DNA of 64,000 nucleotides from Companilactobacillus jidongensis (GTDB taxonomy: Bacteria; Bacillota; Bacilli; Lactobacillales; Lactobacillaceae). Positions 1-9,466 of this stretch are shown piece by piece. A program made the translations under genes and the position numbers. Below the pieces are notes generated by a model that was given only the letters and a program-made list of their open reading frames with translations, was not told the DNA's origin and did no database searches. The first letter of the stretch is position 1. Every line of letters starts with the position of its first letter. The stretch covers positions 1 to 64,000 of the forward strand of contig NZ_RHOP01000017.1 of the NCBI RefSeq assembly GCF_003946575.1. Direction: 5' to 3'.

Positions 1-2
1 AC

Positions 3-42
3 AAAATCATCCGCATTCTCAAATGAGAGTACGGATGATTTT
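3..42. terminator. Bidirectional intrinsic terminator at the left edge
   Basis: Arms AAAATCATCCG (3-13) and CGGATGATTTT (32-42) are perfect complements. A further imperfect inner stem (ATTCTC against GAGAGT) extends the helix. T-rich sequence follows on the plus strand and A-rich sequence precedes it, so it could stop transcription either way. It probably ends a gene lying left of the window. Confidence 0.8.
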
Positions 43-131
43 TTATTTTTCAATACGGTCAGTTATTAGGTGCTTACTATATAAATATCAATGACGTTAT
101 ATGATATTATCCTGCCCAAATAACAAAAAAA

Positions 132-160
132 ATCACGTATCCTGCAATAGGATACGTGAT
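132..160 (-). terminator. Intrinsic terminator of glcU
   Basis: Perfect 11-bp stem ATCACGTATCC / GGATACGTGAT with a 7-nt loop. Read on the minus strand it is followed by an uninterrupted U-run (complement of 124-131). It lies 18 nt after the glcU stop codon. Confidence 0.9.
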
Positions 161-177
161 CAATTATTTTTATAACT

Positions 178-1074
178 TTACTTAATGAAGGCCGTGACAA
201 TTCCAGCAACAACAACTAACGCCAAACCTGATAAAACAGCTATCATTTCTTTTTTAGTTTTACTTTCATGAAGAATATAAATTCCACCGAGAGTGGCAAT
301 TACAACATTCATCTGTGAAAGTGTAAATCCAGTAGCCAGTCCATTGACGTCTGGTCTTGAAGAAATTAAGTATGTCAATGCAGCAAGTGCAAATGAAAAT
401 CCACTAATAAGATTAGTATAAGAGCTCTTAGTTGCGAATGGTTTTGTTTTACGATTTGATTTTGAGATCAAAGCGAATAATGTTGAGAAAACTGCCATAC
501 CTAATGCTTGTGGCAAGAATGCTTCAAATCCATTAACCGTAACTGCTTGAGGAAAAGCTGAATATCCTAAGTAACCTACAGCAGCAACTAATACTAAAAG
601 AACACCACGTGTGACATCGCCATTAGCGACATCAGTTGAACTTGTTTTTTTCTCACTATATGTTGTCAAATATACACCAAAGATGATCATTGCTATTGAT
701 AAGAACCCAATAATTTTAGCAACATTTGAACTCCAGTTACCTAGGATAAATACTCCCCATAATGAAGTACTTACCAACTGAAATCCAGTAGAAATAGGCA
801 TTGTTCTTGAAACTCCCATTACTGAGAAAGCATAGAACACTAAAACTTGTCCTAATGACCAACTGGCACCCGATAAAAAAGTGAATAGAAATTCCTTACC
901 ACCAATCATAGGTGTTTGGTTGATCAATGCTACTACAATCGCCGCAATCAACGTACCATATGTAGTTCCAAGAATTTGGTTAACCGGTCTACCGCCAAAT
1001 TTGCCGGTCAAGATTGGCATAACTCCCCAACCTATCATGGGCATAAGACCGATCAATAAGTTAACTGCACTCAT
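178..1074 (-). CDS. glcU: GlcU-type glucose/sugar uptake permease
   Basis: A 298-residue, almost entirely hydrophobic protein with about ten membrane segments arranged as two five-helix repeats, typical of the GRP/GlcU branch of the drug/metabolite transporter superfamily. This family takes up glucose by proton symport, independently of the PTS. The N-terminus carries the GWGVMPI segment common in these permeases. The ATG start is preceded by AAGGGAG about 9 nt upstream. The gene has its own promoter (1160-1188), and an intrinsic terminator hairpin lies inside its leader. Substrate assignment is by family only; ribose or another sugar cannot be excluded. Confidence 0.85.
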   Translation of the reverse strand: MSAVNLLIGLMPMIGWGVMPILTGKFGGRPVNQILGTTYGTLIAAIVVALINQTPMIGGKEFLFTFLSGASWSLGQVLVFYAFSVMGVSRTMPISTGFQLVSTSLWGVFILGNWSSNVAKIIGFLSIAMIIFGVYLTTYSEKKTSSTDVANGDVTRGVLLVLVAAVGYLGYSAFPQAVTVNGFEAFLPQALGMAVFSTLFALISKSNRKTKPFATKSSYTNLISGFSFALAALTYLISSRPDVNGLATGFTLSQMNVVIATLGGIYILHESKTKKEMIAVLSGLALVVVAGIVTAFIK

Positions 1075-1111
1075 TTAAAAAAACTCCCTTTTGTAATATA
1101 AACACCAATAA

Positions 1112-1146
1112 AAAACTGCCAGATCAAAAAATAATCCAGCAGTTTT
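1112..1146 (-). terminator. Intrinsic terminator inside the glcU leader (also downstream of ppaC)
   Basis: On the minus strand AAAACTGCTGGAT pairs with AUCUGGCAGUUUU. This gives 13 bp, including two G-U wobbles that would be C-A mismatches on the plus strand, so the hairpin is tuned for minus-strand RNA. A U6 tract follows. It sits after the glcU promoter and before glcU, and about 110 nt after the ppaC stop. It may end ppaC transcripts, attenuate glcU, or both. Confidence 0.8.
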
Positions 1147-1159
1147 GATGATGTAAAAT

Positions 1160-1188
1160 ATTATACCTGTTGACGGTAACGTTTTCAA
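1160..1188 (-). promoter_or_regulatory. glcU promoter
   Basis: On the minus strand TTGAAA (1183-1188), a 17-nt spacer and TATAAT (1160-1165) form a near-perfect housekeeping promoter. The predicted start is near 1153, giving a leader of about 80 nt before the glcU ATG. The -35 element overlaps a cre-like site. Confidence 0.8.
1174..1187 (-). promoter_or_regulatory. cre-like site overlapping the glcU -35
   Basis: TGAAAACGTTACCG on the minus strand matches the CcpA operator consensus TGWAANCGNTNWCA at 12 of 14 positions. Overlap with the -35 element would mean repression by CcpA in good carbon sources. A second, offset cre-like sequence (ATGAAACGCTTTCAT, 1233-1247) lies further upstream. Operator function is inferred. 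Confidence 0.5.
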
Positions 1189-1257
1189 GAAAACAGATTC
1201 ATATTTCACAATTTATTTTTGCGTTTTCATAAATGAAACGCTTTCATAATTTTATCT

Positions 1258-2193
1258 TTAGAATTTTTCGTTTAGTGGTGGAACGATTTGCTTCTTACGT
1301 GAAACAACACCAGGTAATGATGCTTTGTTATCTTCTACCTTTGTATTAAGAGCATTTTCGAAAACAGATACAGCATTTTCATCACCCAAAATCAAACCAG
1401 TAGTGTCACTTGTCAAAATATTTGTAATTAATAGTACAAACAAGTTGTAACCTTCTGCTTTGTTTTCAGCATTGATATCAGCAGTAAATTCTGCTTCTCT
1501 CTTCAATGTTTCAGGAACATCAACTGTATTTACTTGAGCAATACGAACACTGTTGCCATTCATATCAAAACTCTTGGCATCCATATCAATTAATTCTTTA
1601 GTTGACTTACTGTCAAGGTTTGTACCAGCTTTTAGCATATCCAAGCCGTATGATTCATAATCAATTCCTGCGGTCATAGCCAAGCTTTCAACAGCAGCCT
1701 TATCTTGGTCAGTAGTTGTAGGTGACTTCAATAGAAGTGTATCTGAGATAATAGCTGATGCCATCATACCTGCAAGATTAGCAGGAATCTCAATCTCTTG
1801 TTCAGCATACATCTTCCAAAGGATAGTACTTGTACAGCCAAGTGGTTCTGCACGGTAGTACAACGGATTAGCAGTTTCGAAATTAGCAATTCTGTGGTGA
1901 TCAACAACATGAGTAACATTTAAATCAGCAATATCATCTAAACTTTGTTGTTGCTCATTATGGTCAACAAGCATTACAGACTTAACTTCACCATTAGCAG
2001 CAGAGATAACTCTTGGGAACTTATAATTAAACTTGTCAAAAACAAATTTTGTTTCATCATTAGGTTCACCTAATGCAACAGCTTCAGTATTGAAGCCTCT
2101 TTCGTTTTGCAGATGTGAGTATGCAATAGCAGCAACAACAGCATCTGTATCTGGATTTTTGTGTCCGAAAACTAATTCTTTTTCCTTAGTCAT
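1258..2193 (-). CDS. ppaC: Manganese-dependent inorganic pyrophosphatase (family II)
   Basis: Hydrolyses pyrophosphate to phosphate in the cytoplasm, pulling biosynthetic reactions forward. The 311-residue length is normal for family II enzymes of the DHH superfamily. Metal-binding motifs are visible: GHKNPDTDA (about residues 10-18), DHNE (77-80) and DHH (98-100). The C-terminal substrate-binding SRKK lies at about 298-301. The ATG start has AAGGGGA upstream. The gene lies 22 nt after the LysR-type gene on the same strand and probably shares its transcript. No terminator separates it from glcU except the hairpin at 1112-1146. Confidence 0.96.
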   Translation of the reverse strand: MTKEKELVFGHKNPDTDAVVAAIAYSHLQNERGFNTEAVALGEPNDETKFVFDKFNYKFPRVISAANGEVKSVMLVDHNEQQQSLDDIADLNVTHVVDHHRIANFETANPLYYRAEPLGCTSTILWKMYAEQEIEIPANLAGMMASAIISDTLLLKSPTTTDQDKAAVESLAMTAGIDYESYGLDMLKAGTNLDSKSTKELIDMDAKSFDMNGNSVRIAQVNTVDVPETLKREAEFTADINAENKAEGYNLFVLLITNILTSDTTGLILGDENAVSVFENALNTKVEDNKASLPGVVSRKKQIVPPLNEKF

Positions 2194-2215
2194 TCTAAAT
2201 TTCCCCTTTTTTAAT

Positions 2216-3175
2216 TTATCTTGAAGACTTTAAACGATCGATATAATTCTTATTATTTAAGAAATTATCCCACTCGTCGAGAAATTCCTTGATCCTAGGA
2301 ATTTTCTCTTTATCTTCCCGATATACAAATGATAATTCACTTGATACCGAAGGTTCAAGTGGTGTTTGATAAAGTTTAAACATTGACGCATGTGCAATAC
2401 AAAAACTCAAAGGTAAAACAGTATAAATGTCCTCTGAACCTTGTGCAAATTTAAGCAATTGATATGGAGAAGAAAATCTGGCAACAACAGTTGGTTGATC
2501 TACCAAGGCATTTCTGAATTTTTCTTTTAGCAAGTCAGATAAATAGTAATCCTTTAAGTATGCAGCCCAGGGCTTCTCAATAGCATCTCTATAACTAGCA
2601 GTACCTTTTTTATAAATTCTTTCATCATTGTGTACTAAAACAATATCATCATTGATGATTTTCTTTGATTTATAGATTTTCCAGTTTTTGATGTTCTTAT
2701 CAGGCAAATACATAATTGCTAAATCAATTCGATTGTTTTCAATATGATCCCAAATTTCCTTACGAGTAAGAAGATTAAGATCAATTTCAACATTAGGGTT
2801 GATTCGATTATATTCAACAATGAAATCTTCAATGACTACTGATTCTGCAGTGGATAACAACCCAATACTGATGGTACCAGTCTTATCAGATGATTCTTGT
2901 TGGATTTTGTCAGTTACTGAATTGATAACATCAAAAATCTCATGTGTTGCTTTCAAAAGTGATGTTCCAGCATCTGTTAAATAAATTTTTTTACCCATGC
3001 TATAAAACAACGGAACACCCACAACTCGTTCAATTTTTTTAATTTGCTGAGTCAACGCTGGCTGTGTAATGCCCAATGATTGAGCTGTTTTTGTATAGCT
3101 CATGTTTTTTGTTAATTCGTCAAAATAATTTAATGCTTTAGAACTAAATACGCGTCTTGATTTTTCGTCTAACAA
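2216..3175 (-). CDS. LysR-family transcriptional regulator, target unknown
   Basis: 319 residues with an N-terminal winged helix-turn-helix (about residues 14-72; [20 protein letters not shown] is the recognition region) and a C-terminal co-inducer-binding domain. The start is TTG: AGGAGGA lies 8 nt upstream and no better ATG exists. An exact 10-bp inverted repeat in the upstream region (3207-3249) could be its operator. It is followed closely by ppaC, so the pair may be co-transcribed, but nothing here identifies the effector or regulon. Confidence 0.85.
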   Translation of the reverse strand: MLDEKSRRVFSSKALNYFDELTKNMSYTKTAQSLGITQPALTQQIKKIERVVGVPLFYSMGKKIYLTDAGTSLLKATHEIFDVINSVTDKIQQESSDKTGTISIGLLSTAESVVIEDFIVEYNRINPNVEIDLNLLTRKEIWDHIENNRIDLAIMYLPDKNIKNWKIYKSKKIINDDIVLVHNDERIYKKGTASYRDAIEKPWAAYLKDYYLSDLLKEKFRNALVDQPTVVARFSSPYQLLKFAQGSEDIYTVLPLSFCIAHASMFKLYQTPLEPSVSSELSFVYREDKEKIPRIKEFLDEWDNFLNNKNYIDRLKSSR

Positions 3176-3206
3176 TAAGACGTCCTCCTAATCATTGTGA
3201 AAAGAT

Positions 3207-3249
3207 ATTTCTAATTCTATGGAACAATCATACTATACAAATTAGAAAT
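3207..3249. promoter_or_regulatory. 10-bp inverted repeat upstream of the LysR gene
   Basis: ATTTCTAATT (3207-3216) and AATTAGAAAT (3240-3249) are exact inverted copies separated by 23 nt. They lie in the 90-nt gap between parC and the LysR-type gene. The minus-strand spacer contains TATAGT- and TATGAT-like -10 elements. This fits an autoregulatory operator. No T-run follows, so it is not an intrinsic terminator. Confidence 0.5.
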
Positions 3250-3265
3250 AATCTTGTTGTATTTA

Positions 3266-5707
3266 TTATTTTTCTATTACATTTTTCACAAATCTGATTG
3301 GATTTCCGTCAGTTTCTGGATCCATGACAAACGATCCATTCGAATATCTATCGGCATTCTGATGTGAACTCTCATCTAGTGAGATTTCTTGGTTAGTATC
3401 AGTAACTACAGACAACATCATTTCACTCGAAATATTAGTTACTAACGCCACTCGATGTGGTGCACGTTTTAACTCACGTAAGGTTAAGACCCCTCGTCTA
3501 GCACGACTAGTTGACGGGATCTCTGACAATTTCATCTGTTTATATGACCCACGTTGTGTCAACAACGCAATCTTGTCATTATCATCAGTTGTTAAGAAGT
3601 AACCTGCAAGTTCGTCATCATCTTTGAGACTCACGAACTTAACCCCGACTGCTTTACTACCAACCACTGGAACTTCACTGATTGGAAAAGCAGATGCATA
3701 TGAATGCTCAGTAAAGACAAAAATCTGACCATTCTCATCTTCAGGAATGTAATATACATCCATAACTTTGGCATCATCAGCCTTCAACTTGCTGTATCGG
3801 CTGGCACGTGACTTATAAGTTCTACCAGGTAATAAATCGCTAAAAGCAACTTGTTTAATGTAATTCTCACTCGTACCAATCAAGAAAGTACCCTTCTCTT
3901 CCAAGCTCTTAAAGACGAAAGCTTTGAGAATCGATTCATTATTTGCCAAACCAATTTCCTGTGACAAATGGGAACCCGTATCCTTCCAACGATTGTCATC
4001 GACTTCAAAAATTTGTCGATAAATCATATTACCCTTATCAGTAAAAATGAATAAATGATCTAATGTATTTACTTCTTGATCAAGAATTGGGTAATCTTCA
4101 TCCTTTAATCCATTATCTCCAGCATCTGAAGCTTGATAAGAACGCAAACTACTACGTTTTACGTAACCATCATGACTAACTAACAAACGCACATCTTCAC
4201 TGGCAACTAGAACACTTGTGTCAACCTCAATGTCAGCAATTTTAGCCTCAATCTTAGTACGACGATCATCAGCGTAAGTGTCACGAACCTGGCGAAGTTC
4301 CTTTTTAATAACTTTCATCAAAGTTCCGTGATCATTGATGATCTTATCCAATGAAGTAATTTGATCAGTTAATTCTTTATTCTCTTTTTGAAGCTCAGTT
4401 ACATCAGTATTAGTCAAACGATAAAGTTGTAACGATACAATAGCTTCAGCTTGATCCTCACTGAATTGATATTCTTTAACCAGATTATTCTTAGCATCTG
4501 ACTTATTCTTACTACCACGAATGGTTTGGATAACTTTGTCCAAAATAGAAAGAGCCTTGATCAGACCTTCAACGATGTGCAAACGTTTCTTAGCTTTTTC
4601 CATGTCAAACTTACTACGTTTTAGAACAACATCTTCTTGATGCTTAACATATTCAGTTAGTATTTGAACCAAGCCAACTTGTTGTGGTCGCATATTAGCG
4701 ATAGCAACCATATTGAAGTTATAAGAAATTTGCAAATCGGTATTTTTGAATAAATAGTTCAAAATACCTTGTGCATCAACATCTCGCTTCAATTCAACAA
4801 CAATCGATAATCCTTGACGATCACTTTCATCTCGAACTTCAGCGATACCGTCAACCTTTTTAAGTACACGTGTCTCATCCATCTTCTTAACTAAGAGTGC
4901 CTTATTAACTTCATAAGGGATCTCAGTGATAACGATCTGTGACTTGTGTCCTCTGATTTCTTGAATCGATGTTTTAGAACGAAGAAATACTTTGCCTCGT
5001 CCGGTTTGATAAGCTTCACGAATACCTTCTGCACCTTGCAAAATACCACCAGTTGGAAAGTCTGGTCCTTTAACGATTTCCATTAAATCATCCAGTGTAG
5101 CGTTAGGCTTGTCGATCAACTTGATAGTTGCGTCAATAACTTCACCTAAGTTGTGCGGCGGAATCTCAGTAGCATAACCAGCCGAAATACCAGTTGCACC
5201 ATTGACCAACAGATTAGGAAATCTAGCAGGCAATACCTTTGGTTCTTTTTCGGTATCATCAAAGTTCCACTCCATATCAACTGTAGCTTTGTTGATATCT
5301 CGTAACATTTCAGTAGAAATCTTACTTAGTCTAGCTTCGGTATAACGCATAGCAGCCGGTGGATCACCATCCATAGACCCATTGTTACCGTGCATTTCGA
5401 TCAACGGATTACGTAATTTCCAATCTTGAGATAAACGAACCATTGCTTCATAAATTGAAGAGTCACCATGGGGATGGAAATTACCCATGACATTACCAAC
5501 ACCCTTGGCGGACTTTCTGAAGCCTTTATCAAAAGTATTTCCATCAACGAACATTGAGTACAAAATTCTTCTTTGTACTGGCTTCAAACCATCCCTAATA
5601 TCAGGTAACGCTCTTTCTTGAATAATTGATTTTGAATATCTCTCAAAACGATCTCCCATTATTTTTTCTAATGGTAAGTCTTGAATTTTAGGAGAATTTT
5701 TAGCCAA
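3266..5707 (-). CDS. parC: DNA topoisomerase IV subunit A
   Basis: The breakage-reunion subunit of topoisomerase IV, which decatenates daughter chromosomes with ParE. 813 residues. The catalytic tyrosine is Y122 in [10 protein letters not shown]. The quinolone-determining region [10 protein letters not shown] (78-87) keeps Ser83 and Glu87, the susceptible form. The C-terminal half is a beta-pinwheel and lacks the GyrA box (QRRGGKG), which separates it from GyrA. The start codon is TTG (5705-5707). The Shine-Dalgarno AGGTGA overlaps the parE TAG stop, so the two subunits are translationally coupled. Confidence 0.96.
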   Translation of the reverse strand: MAKNSPKIQDLPLEKIMGDRFERYSKSIIQERALPDIRDGLKPVQRRILYSMFVDGNTFDKGFRKSAKGVGNVMGNFHPHGDSSIYEAMVRLSQDWKLRNPLIEMHGNNGSMDGDPPAAMRYTEARLSKISTEMLRDINKATVDMEWNFDDTEKEPKVLPARFPNLLVNGATGISAGYATEIPPHNLGEVIDATIKLIDKPNATLDDLMEIVKGPDFPTGGILQGAEGIREAYQTGRGKVFLRSKTSIQEIRGHKSQIVITEIPYEVNKALLVKKMDETRVLKKVDGIAEVRDESDRQGLSIVVELKRDVDAQGILNYLFKNTDLQISYNFNMVAIANMRPQQVGLVQILTEYVKHQEDVVLKRSKFDMEKAKKRLHIVEGLIKALSILDKVIQTIRGSKNKSDAKNNLVKEYQFSEDQAEAIVSLQLYRLTNTDVTELQKENKELTDQITSLDKIINDHGTLMKVIKKELRQVRDTYADDRRTKIEAKIADIEVDTSVLVASEDVRLLVSHDGYVKRSSLRSYQASDAGDNGLKDEDYPILDQEVNTLDHLFIFTDKGNMIYRQIFEVDDNRWKDTGSHLSQEIGLANNESILKAFVFKSLEEKGTFLIGTSENYIKQVAFSDLLPGRTYKSRASRYSKLKADDAKVMDVYYIPEDENGQIFVFTEHSYASAFPISEVPVVGSKAVGVKFVSLKDDDELAGYFLTTDDNDKIALLTQRGSYKQMKLSEIPSTSRARRGVLTLRELKRAPHRVALVTNISSEMMLSVVTDTNQEISLDESSHQNADRYSNGSFVMDPETDGNPIRFVKNVIEK

Positions 5708-5717
5708 TATATATCAC

Positions 5718-7718
5718 CTATTCCTTATTCAATAAATCATCAACGATTTTGTTATCAATTGGATCAGTCTCATCGACCTTTTCCAAAATATTGTCGCCCT
5801 CTTCAGTACCGTTGAATCGAACATTCTTTTCAATCCAATCACGTCTAGGCTTAACTTTATCACCCATCAATGTTGTAACCCGGCGTTCAGCTAAAGCAGC
5901 ATCGTCGATATTGACACGAATTAAAATTCTTGATTCTGGATCCATTGTTGTATTCCACAACTGATCAGCATTCATTTCGCCAAGGCCCTTGAATCGTTGT
6001 AATTCGTATCCTTTACCCATTTCCTTGATAGCACTTTGTAACTCATCAGGAGTCCAACAGTACTTCATTTTTGTCTTTTCACCTTTGCCCTTTTGCAACT
6101 TGTACAAAGGTGGTAAGGCAATATAGACATGTCCGGCATCAACTAACGGTCTCATATAGCGATAGAAGAATGTCAGCAACAGAATCTGGATGTGAGAACC
6201 ATCATCGTCGGCATCAGTCATAATAATTACCTTATCGTAATTACGATCTTCTAGTTTGAAGTCAGCGCCAACACCAGCTCCGATAGTATAAATCATTGTA
6301 TTGATTTCTTCGTTTTTGTAAATCTCTTCAAGCTTTGCCTTTTGAGTATTCAAAACTTTACCACGTAATGGCAAGATAGCTTGGAACTTACGATCCCGAC
6401 CTTGTTTAGCAGAACCACCAGCTGAATCACCCTCAACTAAGAATAGTTCATTCTTAGCAGCATTCTTCGATTGCGCTGGAGTAAGCTTTCCAGACAACAG
6501 ACCATCGGTCTTTTTATTTTTCTTGCCATTTCTAGTAGTTTCACGTGCTTTTCTAGCTGCTTCACGTGCCTCACGCGCCTTCAGAGACTTCTTTACCAGA
6601 GTTTGGGCCTGTTCCCCATTCTCCATCAAATAAAAGCTCATCTGCTCGTATATTAGCTGATCTACAGCAGATCTGGCCTGTGGCGTTCCCAGTTTACCTT
6701 TAGTCTGACCTTCAAATTGAAGAATTTCTTCAGGAATACGTACTGAAATAATGGCTGAGAGTCCTTCACGGACATCACTACCTTCAAGATTCTTACTATT
6801 TTCCTTCAATAAGCCAACTTTTCTAGCATAATCATTGAATGCCTTAGTAAGTCCTGACTTCATACCAGATTCATGAGTACCACCATCAGCGGTTCTAACA
6901 TTATTTACGAATGAAATAATATTCTCTGAATATCCGTCGTTGTATTGACCAGAAAATTCAATCTCCATATCTGAGTTAGTACCTTCAATATAGAAAATAC
7001 CGCCGATAGTATCTTTATCTTCGTTTAGATACTTAACGAAAGATTGAATACCGTCTTCATAATGGAAAACGTCGTTCTTTTCTTCCTCACCACGTTTGTC
7101 TGTGATAGTGAACTTAACACCCTTAAGTAAGAAAGCTGATTCGCGTAGTCTTTCGGCTAACGTATCATAATTGTATTTAGTTGTTTGAAAGATACTAGCA
7201 TCAGGTTTAAAACTGATTGTCGTACCACTATCTTCCTTAGTTGTTCCAGTCTTCTTGAGTGTTCCAACAGGATGACCACCATTTTCAAAACGTTCTTCGT
7301 ATACCTTATGGTCACGTACAACACGTACAGTCATCCATTCAGATAATGCATTAACAACAGACGAACCAACACCGTGAAGTCCACCGGAAGTCTTATAACT
7401 ATTCTCAGAGAACTTACCACCGGCATGAAGTACAGTTAAAATAACTTCAATTGTTGGTTTACCACTAGCGTGCATTCCTGTAGGCATACCACGTCCATGA
7501 TCGACCACAGTAATACTACCGTCGTGATTGATTGTAACGTTTATTTCTTTTCCAAATCCTGATAGAGCTTCGTCAACCGCGTTATCAACGATTTCATAGA
7601 CCAAGTGATGCAGTCCACGAGTATCAGTTGAACCAATGTACATACCTGGTCGCTTACGAACAGCTTCCAAGCCTTCCAAAATCTGGATTGACGAATCATC
7701 ATAAGATGATTTTGGCAT
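5718..7718 (-). CDS. parE: DNA topoisomerase IV subunit B
   Basis: The ATPase subunit of topoisomerase IV. 666 residues. The N-terminal GHKL ATP-binding domain shows EIVDNAVDEA and GLHGVGSSVVNAL. The transducer domain follows, then the Toprim domain with EGDSAGGSAKQGRDR, PLRGK and the acidic TDADDDG. The C-terminal tail ends in the RRDWIEKNV region. ATG start with AAGGAA 8 nt upstream. It is the first gene of parE-parC. A LexA-like box (7799-7812) and an extended -10 lie in the divergent region shared with plsY. Confidence 0.96.
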   Translation of the reverse strand: MPKSSYDDSSIQILEGLEAVRKRPGMYIGSTDTRGLHHLVYEIVDNAVDEALSGFGKEINVTINHDGSITVVDHGRGMPTGMHASGKPTIEVILTVLHAGGKFSENSYKTSGGLHGVGSSVVNALSEWMTVRVVRDHKVYEERFENGGHPVGTLKKTGTTKEDSGTTISFKPDASIFQTTKYNYDTLAERLRESAFLLKGVKFTITDKRGEEEKNDVFHYEDGIQSFVKYLNEDKDTIGGIFYIEGTNSDMEIEFSGQYNDGYSENIISFVNNVRTADGGTHESGMKSGLTKAFNDYARKVGLLKENSKNLEGSDVREGLSAIISVRIPEEILQFEGQTKGKLGTPQARSAVDQLIYEQMSFYLMENGEQAQTLVKKSLKAREAREAARKARETTRNGKKNKKTDGLLSGKLTPAQSKNAAKNELFLVEGDSAGGSAKQGRDRKFQAILPLRGKVLNTQKAKLEEIYKNEEINTMIYTIGAGVGADFKLEDRNYDKVIIMTDADDDGSHIQILLLTFFYRYMRPLVDAGHVYIALPPLYKLQKGKGEKTKMKYCWTPDELQSAIKEMGKGYELQRFKGLGEMNADQLWNTTMDPESRILIRVNIDDAALAERRVTTLMGDKVKPRRDWIEKNVRFNGTEEGDNILEKVDETDPIDNKIVDDLLNKE

Positions 7719-7762
7719 TTATATCATTCCTTTTTTATTAATTACTAGCTCGACATTTTACT

Positions 7763-7768
7763 ATTATA
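7763..7768 (-). promoter_or_regulatory. parE extended -10 promoter element
   Basis: On the minus strand TGATATAAT is an extended -10 (TGn-TATAAT) about 45 nt before the parE ATG. No good -35 is seen at 16-18 nt, as expected for an extended -10 promoter. The predicted start is near 7756. Confidence 0.55.
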
Positions 7769-7798
7769 TCACTATATTTTACCACCTAAGAATCTTTT

Positions 7799-7812
7799 TG
7801 AACATATGTTCG
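7799..7812. promoter_or_regulatory. LexA/DinR-type SOS box between parE and plsY
   Basis: TGAACATATGTTCG contains the perfect 12-bp palindrome GAACATATGTTC. It differs from the Gram-positive LexA consensus CGAACN4GTTCG at one terminal base. It lies upstream of the parE -10 and upstream of the plsY -35. parEC is reported in the Bacillus subtilis LexA regulon, which supports the call. Binding here is inferred. Confidence 0.65.
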
Positions 7813-7823
7813 ATTTTTAGACT

Positions 7824-7852
7824 TTTACTTTTTAGTCGTTTTAGTAGATAAT
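7824..7852 (+). promoter_or_regulatory. plsY promoter
   Basis: TTTACT (7824-7829), 17 nt and GATAAT (7847-7852). The predicted start near 7859 leaves a leader of about 80 nt. That leader contains a bulged hairpin at 7862-7889 (GGTATTT pairing with AAATACC, plus an inner TTATT/AATAA stem) of unknown role. Confidence 0.6.
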
Positions 7853-7938
7853 GTCTAAGTTGGTATTTGTTATTCGAAATAAAAATACCTTAGAGTTACA
7901 ATATACCAAAAAATAAAACTTAGAGAGTGATTTTTAAT

Positions 7939-8559
7939 ATGAAACTTCTCATTTGTGCAATTTTAGCCTACCTAGTCGGCTCATTTCCAACCGCATACAT
8001 AGTTGGTAAAATATTTTTCCATAAAAATATTTTTAACTACGGTAGTGGAAACGTCGGAACAACGAACGCATATCGAGTATTCGGTCCGTACGCAGGTACA
8101 GGAGTCTTAATAGTTGATATCTTGAAGGGAACCTTAGGAGCATTGATGCCCGTGTTCTTTGGACTTGATCATTATTTGATCTTATTCATCGGAATTTTTG
8201 CCGTAATTGGACATGTCTTTTCGATTTTTCTCAAATTCCGTGGTGGTAAAGCCGTCGCAACTAGTGCTGGTATCTTACTAGCATATAATCCATTGCTGTT
8301 TGTAATTTGCTTTATTTTCCTAGCAACAATCGTCTATGTTACTAGTATGGTCAGTGTAGCCAGTTTAACAACTGTTCTATTCTTCGCTATCGTATCATTT
8401 TTCTTGCACGATTGGGTCCTGACAACGGCGGCAGTGATTGTAACCATTATTGTGTATGTTCGTCACATACCAAATATTAAACGTTTGATTAAGGGTAAAG
8501 AAAATCTTGTCCCCATCGGATTAGCTTACAAGCGGCAACAAAAAAACGACCAAAAATAA
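7939..8559 (+). CDS. plsY: Acyl-phosphate glycerol-3-phosphate acyltransferase
   Basis: Membrane enzyme that transfers the acyl group from acyl-phosphate to glycerol-3-phosphate, the first acylation of phospholipid synthesis; its partner PlsX is not in this window. 206 residues with about five membrane segments. Conserved loops are GSGNVGTTNAYR (about 36-47) and FRGGKAVATSAG (about 97-108). I place the start at the ATG at 7939, preceded by GAGTGA. The in-frame GTG at 7927 has no ribosome-binding site. It is transcribed alone, divergently from parE, and its stop codon lies in the loop of its terminator. Confidence 0.95.
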   Translation: MKLLICAILAYLVGSFPTAYIVGKIFFHKNIFNYGSGNVGTTNAYRVFGPYAGTGVLIVDILKGTLGALMPVFFGLDHYLILFIGIFAVIGHVFSIFLKFRGGKAVATSAGILLAYNPLLFVICFIFLATIVYVTSMVSVASLTTVLFFAIVSFFLHDWVLTTAAVIVTIIVYVRHIPNIKRLIKGKENLVPIGLAYKRQQKNDQK

Positions 8560-8570
8560 TTGGTCGTTTT
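8543..8570. terminator. Bidirectional terminator after plsY
   Basis: AAAACGACCAA (8543-8553) and TTGGTCGTTTT (8560-8570) form an 11-bp stem flanked by an A-run and a T-run. The plsY TAA lies in the loop. It can also serve the convergent galM-like gene ending at 8580. Confidence 0.9.
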
Positions 8571-8579
8571 TTATTTGGT

Positions 8580-9455
8580 CTACTTAATTGAAATACTAAA
8601 ATATGCTTCAAATTGTTCACTAGGAGCCAATTTATTTACGCCATACTTAGTCTTGAAATTGTTGTCGCTGTCTTTTTTATCAGCAAGTCCCCACCATGGT
8701 TCGATACACATGAAGTTACCTGCATCAGGATAAGTTGACCACATACCGAAGTATTTGGAATTTCCTGTATCAAGAGTTAATTTGTGTTCTGATTTATCAC
8801 TTGAAATTGATACTACAGCTGGATCATTCAAGCGATATACAACAGCATCGTCCTTGAATTCATCACGATTCATAGCAAAGTTTTGATTTTCGACTTTGTG
8901 TTCAGCATCAAGATCGATTTGGTGTTCCACGATAGGAATACTTGTTCTTGTTTCCGCTGGATCAACTTTAACGTTGAAATCTTCAAATTTAAGATCTTTG
9001 TCAAATGGTACTGAGAAACCAGGGTGTGCGCCAATATTGAAGTACATATCTTCTGATTTTTCGAGACTGTCAACTAAATAGCTAATTTGTACTGTATCCT
9101 TAACAAGTTGATAAATAACACTCAACTTGAAGTGGTATGGGTATTTAGCAAGACTTGCCTCACTTGTTGTAAGTGTTAAGACAAGTTTTGAATCTGTTTG
9201 TGACTCAAGAGCAAACTCTTGGTCTCTGGCAAATCCATGTTGTGTCATCTTGTATTCTTTGCCATCAACAAAATAATGGTCATCCTTTAAACGTCCAACA
9301 ATTGGGAATAGAATTGGTGCATGTCTACCCCAGAAGTTTGAATCTGCTTGCCAAATGAACTCAATATCCTTGTCATCTTTGATGCTGCTTAATTCAGCAC
9401 CCTTTGAATTGACTTTAACGGTTAAGAAGTCATTTTTTAATTCATACATTTCCAT
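8580..9455 (-). CDS. Aldose 1-epimerase family protein (LacX/YihR-like)
   Basis: 291 residues of the galactose mutarotase-like beta-sandwich fold. Family landmarks include MTQHGFARDQEF (about 69-80), NIGAHPGFSVP (about 140-150) and EPWWGLADK (about 252-260). Members interconvert alpha and beta anomers of aldoses or act on phosphorylated sugars; the substrate is not known. The Shine-Dalgarno GGGGG is fused to the hslU TAG stop 11 nt upstream. It is therefore probably the last gene of topA-xerC-hslV-hslU, an unexpected place for a sugar epimerase. Confidence 0.85.
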   Translation of the reverse strand: MEMYELKNDFLTVKVNSKGAELSSIKDDKDIEFIWQADSNFWGRHAPILFPIVGRLKDDHYFVDGKEYKMTQHGFARDQEFALESQTDSKLVLTLTTSEASLAKYPYHFKLSVIYQLVKDTVQISYLVDSLEKSEDMYFNIGAHPGFSVPFDKDLKFEDFNVKVDPAETRTSIPIVEHQIDLDAEHKVENQNFAMNRDEFKDDAVVYRLNDPAVVSISSDKSEHKLTLDTGNSKYFGMWSTYPDAGNFMCIEPWWGLADKKDSDNNFKTKYGVNKLAPSEQFEAYFSISIK

Positions 9456-9466
9456 AGTCTTTCCCC

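Noticed and set aside
1221-1241. Imperfect inverted repeat (GCGTTTTCAT / ATGAAACGC) after ppaC as a terminator
   Set aside because: No U-run follows on either strand; it is more likely cre-like or incidental.
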